From: CAVAVT01 sp963592185
GTDB taxonomy: Bacteria; Bacillota; Negativicutes; Selenomonadales; Selenomonadaceae
Direction of reading: 5' to 3'
Assembly (NCBI GenBank): GCA_963592185.1
Contig: CAVAVT010000072.1
Coordinates: 1 to 7,315, forward strand
Length of the DNA stretch: 7,315 nt
Part shown: in pieces, positions 5,692 to 7,315 of the stretch
Layout: each line of letters begins with the position of its first letter
Position numbering within the stretch: the first letter of the stretch is position 1
Notes under the pieces: model-generated
Told to the model about the DNA's origin: nothing
The model's input: the letters and a program-made list of their open reading frames with translations, nothing else
Databases searched by the model: none
Translations under genes and position numbers: made by a program

Positions 5692-6621
5692 TTATTTGCG
5701 ACAATGAGCAAACCTATCAAATCCTCTTAACCCATCTATGTAATAAGATATATATTTAAAATACCATCTATCAATAAAGATTCCGCTAAGTATTGTGTAA
5801 ATAAAAATAATCAAAATTGATTTTATCTTCTTCGCTACCTTCTCATTATTTCTCTTTGAAAAAATAATCCGATTTCTTTGAAGGTAATAATCACCACAAA
5901 TTTTTTCTTTTTTTATTGATGCCGATCCCTTATGATTTATATACCCCTTCAGGGTACAAAGACATTGCATTCCCGCTTTCTTTGCTTTTATGCACCACTC
6001 GGTTTCTTCCCAAAAAAGAAAATAGCACTCAGGCATCATCCCAAGAATATCAATTATGCTTGCCTTAAATACAATACAAGCGCCGCCCACATAATCACAA
6101 TCAATTATTCGTTCTCTTGGTGAATATCTTTTGCCCTTGTTCAAGTGTATAGATATACACCTGACTAAATCGACCATTCCTCCAGTATACTGTATCCTGT
6201 TGCTATTAAATTCTAATATTGCGGGCCCTACAAATGCACACTTATCATTGTTTTCAAGAATTTCAATACATGGTGCAAAAGACGTATCATTTACTAAAAC
6301 ATCATTGTTTACAATTGCGATATATTCTGCTCCATGAGCAACAGCATATTTAATACCTGCATTATTCCCCGCTGCATACCCGCGATTAGTATTTGTCTTT
6401 ATGAATACTATTGCACTCTTGCTTTTATTGATAAATATCTCTAATTTTTCTATGCAAGCTCTATTAGACCCATTATCAACTATTACCAAACAATAATCTA
6501 CACTTGATACTGAGGTAAAACTATTAATACAAGCAATTGTATCCTCATAATTATTATAATTTAGTATTATAGCGTAAATCTTTTTTTTCATAATTGATAA
6601 ATTCTTTTCTGCTTCATCCAT
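5692..6621 (-). CDS. Rhamnosyltransferase-like family 2 glycosyltransferase
   Basis: A 309-residue GT-A glycosyltransferase of the dTDP-rhamnosyltransferase-like (WbbL/RfbF-like) branch of GT2. The nucleotide-sugar domain starts at about residue 13 (KIYAIILNYNNYEDT). It shows VIVDNGS (47-52), NRGYAAGNNAGI (79-90), the NND metal motif (105-107), YVGGACIVFKASII (177-190), the acceptor-side WEETEWC (204-210), HKGSAS (230-235) and YYLQRNRI (245-252). A hydrophobic stretch at 267-284 suggests membrane association. It probably transfers a deoxysugar to a lipid-linked or surface glycan at the inner membrane. The longer frame opening at 6732 is rejected because it overlaps the nucleotidyltransferase. 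The ATG at 6621 has GGAG 9 bases upstream and overlaps the previous stop (ATGGATGA). The ATG at 6591 is a second possibility, but lacks a good ribosome site. The gene is AT-richer than the upstream genes. The sugar specificity is not readable from sequence. Confidence 0.8.
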   Translation of the reverse strand: MDEAEKNLSIMKKKIYAIILNYNNYEDTIACINSFTSVSSVDYCLVIVDNGSNRACIEKLEIFINKSKSAIVFIKTNTNRGYAAGNNAGIKYAVAHGAEYIAIVNNDVLVNDTSFAPCIEILENNDKCAFVGPAILEFNSNRIQYTGGMVDLVRCISIHLNKGKRYSPRERIIDCDYVGGACIVFKASIIDILGMMPECYFLFWEETEWCIKAKKAGMQCLCTLKGYINHKGSASIKKEKICGDYYLQRNRIIFSKRNNEKVAKKIKSILIIFIYTILSGIFIDRWYFKYISYYIDGLRGFDRFAHCRK

Positions 6622-6955
6622 AGAGCACTTCTCCCTCCAGCAGGATATTCTGATACAGGGGCAGTATTTCCTTTTGCTCCTCAAAGCTACTCTTGTCCCT
6701 AGCCAATATAGAAATAACCACATCCTGGTCAAAGCTGATATGCTCAGATATGGTTGACATTTCCTTGCGGATTTCCTTTAGCTTATCCTGGGGCATATCC
6801 AAGATAACCATATAGTCTATATCCGATTATTCCGTTTGTTCCTGACGGGCATAGGAGCCAAAGAGGATGATTTTATTTACCTGCACATCCGCCATATTCA
6901 AAACATCCTTGACCACAAGCTTGTTGATATTTTGCAGCTTTTCCGCCGTACACAT
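6614..6955 (-). pseudogene. MNT-type nucleotidyltransferase, interrupted by an in-frame TAA
   Basis: The full reading starts at the ATG at 6955, preceded by a strong GGGGG ribosome site with an 8-base gap, and would give about 113 residues: MCTAEKLQNINKLVV... ILFGSYARQEQTE, stop, SDIDYMVILDMP..., ending GEVLYG. GSYAR plus SDID is the hallmark of the minimal nucleotidyltransferase (MNT, KNTase-like) fold, where the SDID aspartates bind metal. The TAA at 6827-6829 lies between them, so the intact product is lost; a GAA-to-TAA substitution would explain it. Reinitiation at the ATG at 6811 would give only a 65-residue tail lacking GSYAR. Relatives usually pair with a HEPN protein (MntA-HepT-type modules that AMPylate or tRNA-target), but no HEPN gene follows here; a glycosyltransferase overlaps the stop codon instead. 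A sequencing error cannot be excluded. Confidence 0.75.
6631..6638 (-). promoter_or_regulatory. Ribosome binding site favouring the 6621 glycosyltransferase start
   Basis: The minus strand reads GGAGGGAG, then 9 bases, then the ATG at 6619-6621. The alternative ATG at 6589-6591 is preceded by TTTATCAATT, with no Shine-Dalgarno match. The site lies inside the last codons of the nucleotidyltransferase reading frame, so it was probably selected for whatever gene originally followed that one. Confidence 0.5.
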
Positions 6956-6963
6956 ACTATCAT

Positions 6964-6968
6964 CCCCC
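6964..6968 (-). promoter_or_regulatory. Strong ribosome binding site fixing the nucleotidyltransferase start
   Basis: On the minus strand AAAGGGGG lies 8 bases before the ATG at 6953-6955. It fixes the original start upstream of the in-frame stop and shows that the region 5' of the stop was once translated. Confidence 0.6.
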
Positions 6969-6989
6969 TTTGCTTCCACATTTAGAGAT

Positions 6990-7160
6990 TCAGTCATCTT
7001 CCAGAGCTTCTAGTGCTGATACAGGATATACAATCCCACTGCATTGATCACACTTACAGCACCGGACATTCTCTGTAAACACATAGCAATCATCATACTG
7101 GGCTAGATATGTTCCCAGGTAATCATGCATCATGCCACCTCGACAAATCAAGCACTTCAT
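6990..7160 (-). CDS. YgiT-type zinc-finger small protein
   Basis: A 56-residue protein beginning MKCLICRGGMM. It has two CxxC knuckles, C3-C6 and C37-C40 (within VRCCKCDQCSG), separated by about 30 residues. That spacing, and the V-x-C-x-x-C-x-x-C-[SG] second half, match the YgiT-type (MqsA N-terminal-like) zinc-ribbon family, whose stand-alone members are about 50-80 residues and usually sit beside a small toxin-like gene. The expected role is a zinc-bound structural or toxin-neutralising domain; no DNA-binding helix-turn-helix is present, unlike full-length MqsA. The ATG follows the upstream TGA by 1 base, and a weak GAAG ribosome site lies inside the upstream gene. The nucleotidyltransferase gene begins 34 bases downstream. 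The extra cysteines C25, C34 and C35 are unusual for the family. The fold is well supported; the antitoxin role is an inference. Confidence 0.7.
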   Translation of the reverse strand: MKCLICRGGMMHDYLGTYLAQYDDCYVFTENVRCCKCDQCSGIVYPVSALEALEDD

Positions 7161-7161
7161 A

Positions 7162-7315
7162 TCACTTCAACCTAATCAGCTCATACTCCCTGCTACCGAT
7201 GCCGATTTTTTCGCCGTGTTCCAGAGTTTCCTTCCAGTGAACATTTGGATTGCTATCTAAGAAGTGGTCATGGTGATGGTGCCAGTCCGGCTTGGCCAGA
7301 TTGTCTCCCAGCTGG
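7162..7315 (-). CDS. C-terminal end of an unidentified His-rich protein (partial)
   Basis: Only the last 50 codons and the TGA stop are in the window; the start lies beyond the right edge. The visible part reads QLGDNLAKPDWHHHHDHF, then about 30 residues ending in REYELIRLK. The histidine/aspartate cluster WHHHHDH could bind metal or belong to an HNH/WHH-like nuclease end, but the following residues do not match the WHH nuclease pattern I know, so no function is assigned. The stop lies 1 base before the ATG of the YgiT-type zinc-finger gene, so the two are almost certainly co-transcribed and probably translationally coupled. YgiT-type proteins are often antitoxins or antitoxin fragments, so this gene could be the toxin partner; that is inference from context only. 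The frame is open with normal-looking codons, so I am fairly sure it is coding. Confidence 0.6.
   Translation of the reverse strand, partial: QLGDNLAKPDWHHHHDHFLDSNPNVHWKETLEHGEKIGIGSREYELIRLK

Noticed and set aside
6622..6732. Upstream extension of the GT2 gene to an ATG at 6732
   Set aside because: The extra 37 residues are Arg/Cys/Trp-rich, unlike a GT2 N-terminus, and overlap the nucleotidyltransferase frame, which has real motifs.
1..7315. CRISPR array, tRNA, rRNA, insertion sequence
   Set aside because: No regularly spaced short repeats, no tRNA-like cloverleaf, no transposase motifs or terminal inverted repeats were seen on either strand by eye.

Overview
The window is a single-direction gene block: every supported gene lies on the minus strand, so reading order runs from about 7315 down to 1. 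Gene style (GGAGG-type ribosome binding sites, tight spacing, moderate-to-low GC, a Nif11-like double-glycine leader, glycosyltransferases of the 'SVCLIVKNEE...VDTGS' type) suggests an anaerobic Bacillota, perhaps Negativicutes or Clostridia. That placement is an inference; nothing here fixes the species.

Upstream end (7315-6614): the 3' end of an unidentified His-rich protein, then a 56-residue YgiT-type zinc-finger protein starting 1 base after it, then a small MNT-type nucleotidyltransferase gene. The last is broken by an in-frame TAA exactly between its GSYAR and SDID active-site segments. This looks like a toxin-antitoxin-style or accessory-island remnant. The next glycosyltransferase overlaps the nucleotidyltransferase stop by 8 bases, and its first residues may be a relic of a lost partner gene.

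Middle (6621-4659): an AT-richer pair of sugar-transfer genes, a rhamnosyltransferase-like GT2 enzyme and a GT-D-like putative glycosyltransferase.

Core (4613-125): a 693-residue protein with two GT2 domains and TPR-like helices, a radical SAM enzyme with a Rossmann-like N-terminal domain and extra C-terminal cysteines, a 78-residue peptide with a Nif11-like leader ending in VAGG and an 18-residue basic, aromatic core with one Cys, and a third glycosyltransferase built like the first module of the double enzyme. A hairpin terminator at 23-44 closes the block.

The most interesting reading is a ribosomally made, post-translationally modified peptide (RiPP) locus in which a radical SAM enzyme and SunS-like GT2/TPR enzymes act on one small precursor. 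It does not match canonical glycocins, because the core has one Cys and cannot form the nested disulfides, nor any radical SAM RiPP class I can name. No transporter, C39 peptidase or immunity gene is visible here. The main alternative is a surface-glycan or flagellin-glycosylation island that happens to hold a peptide gene.
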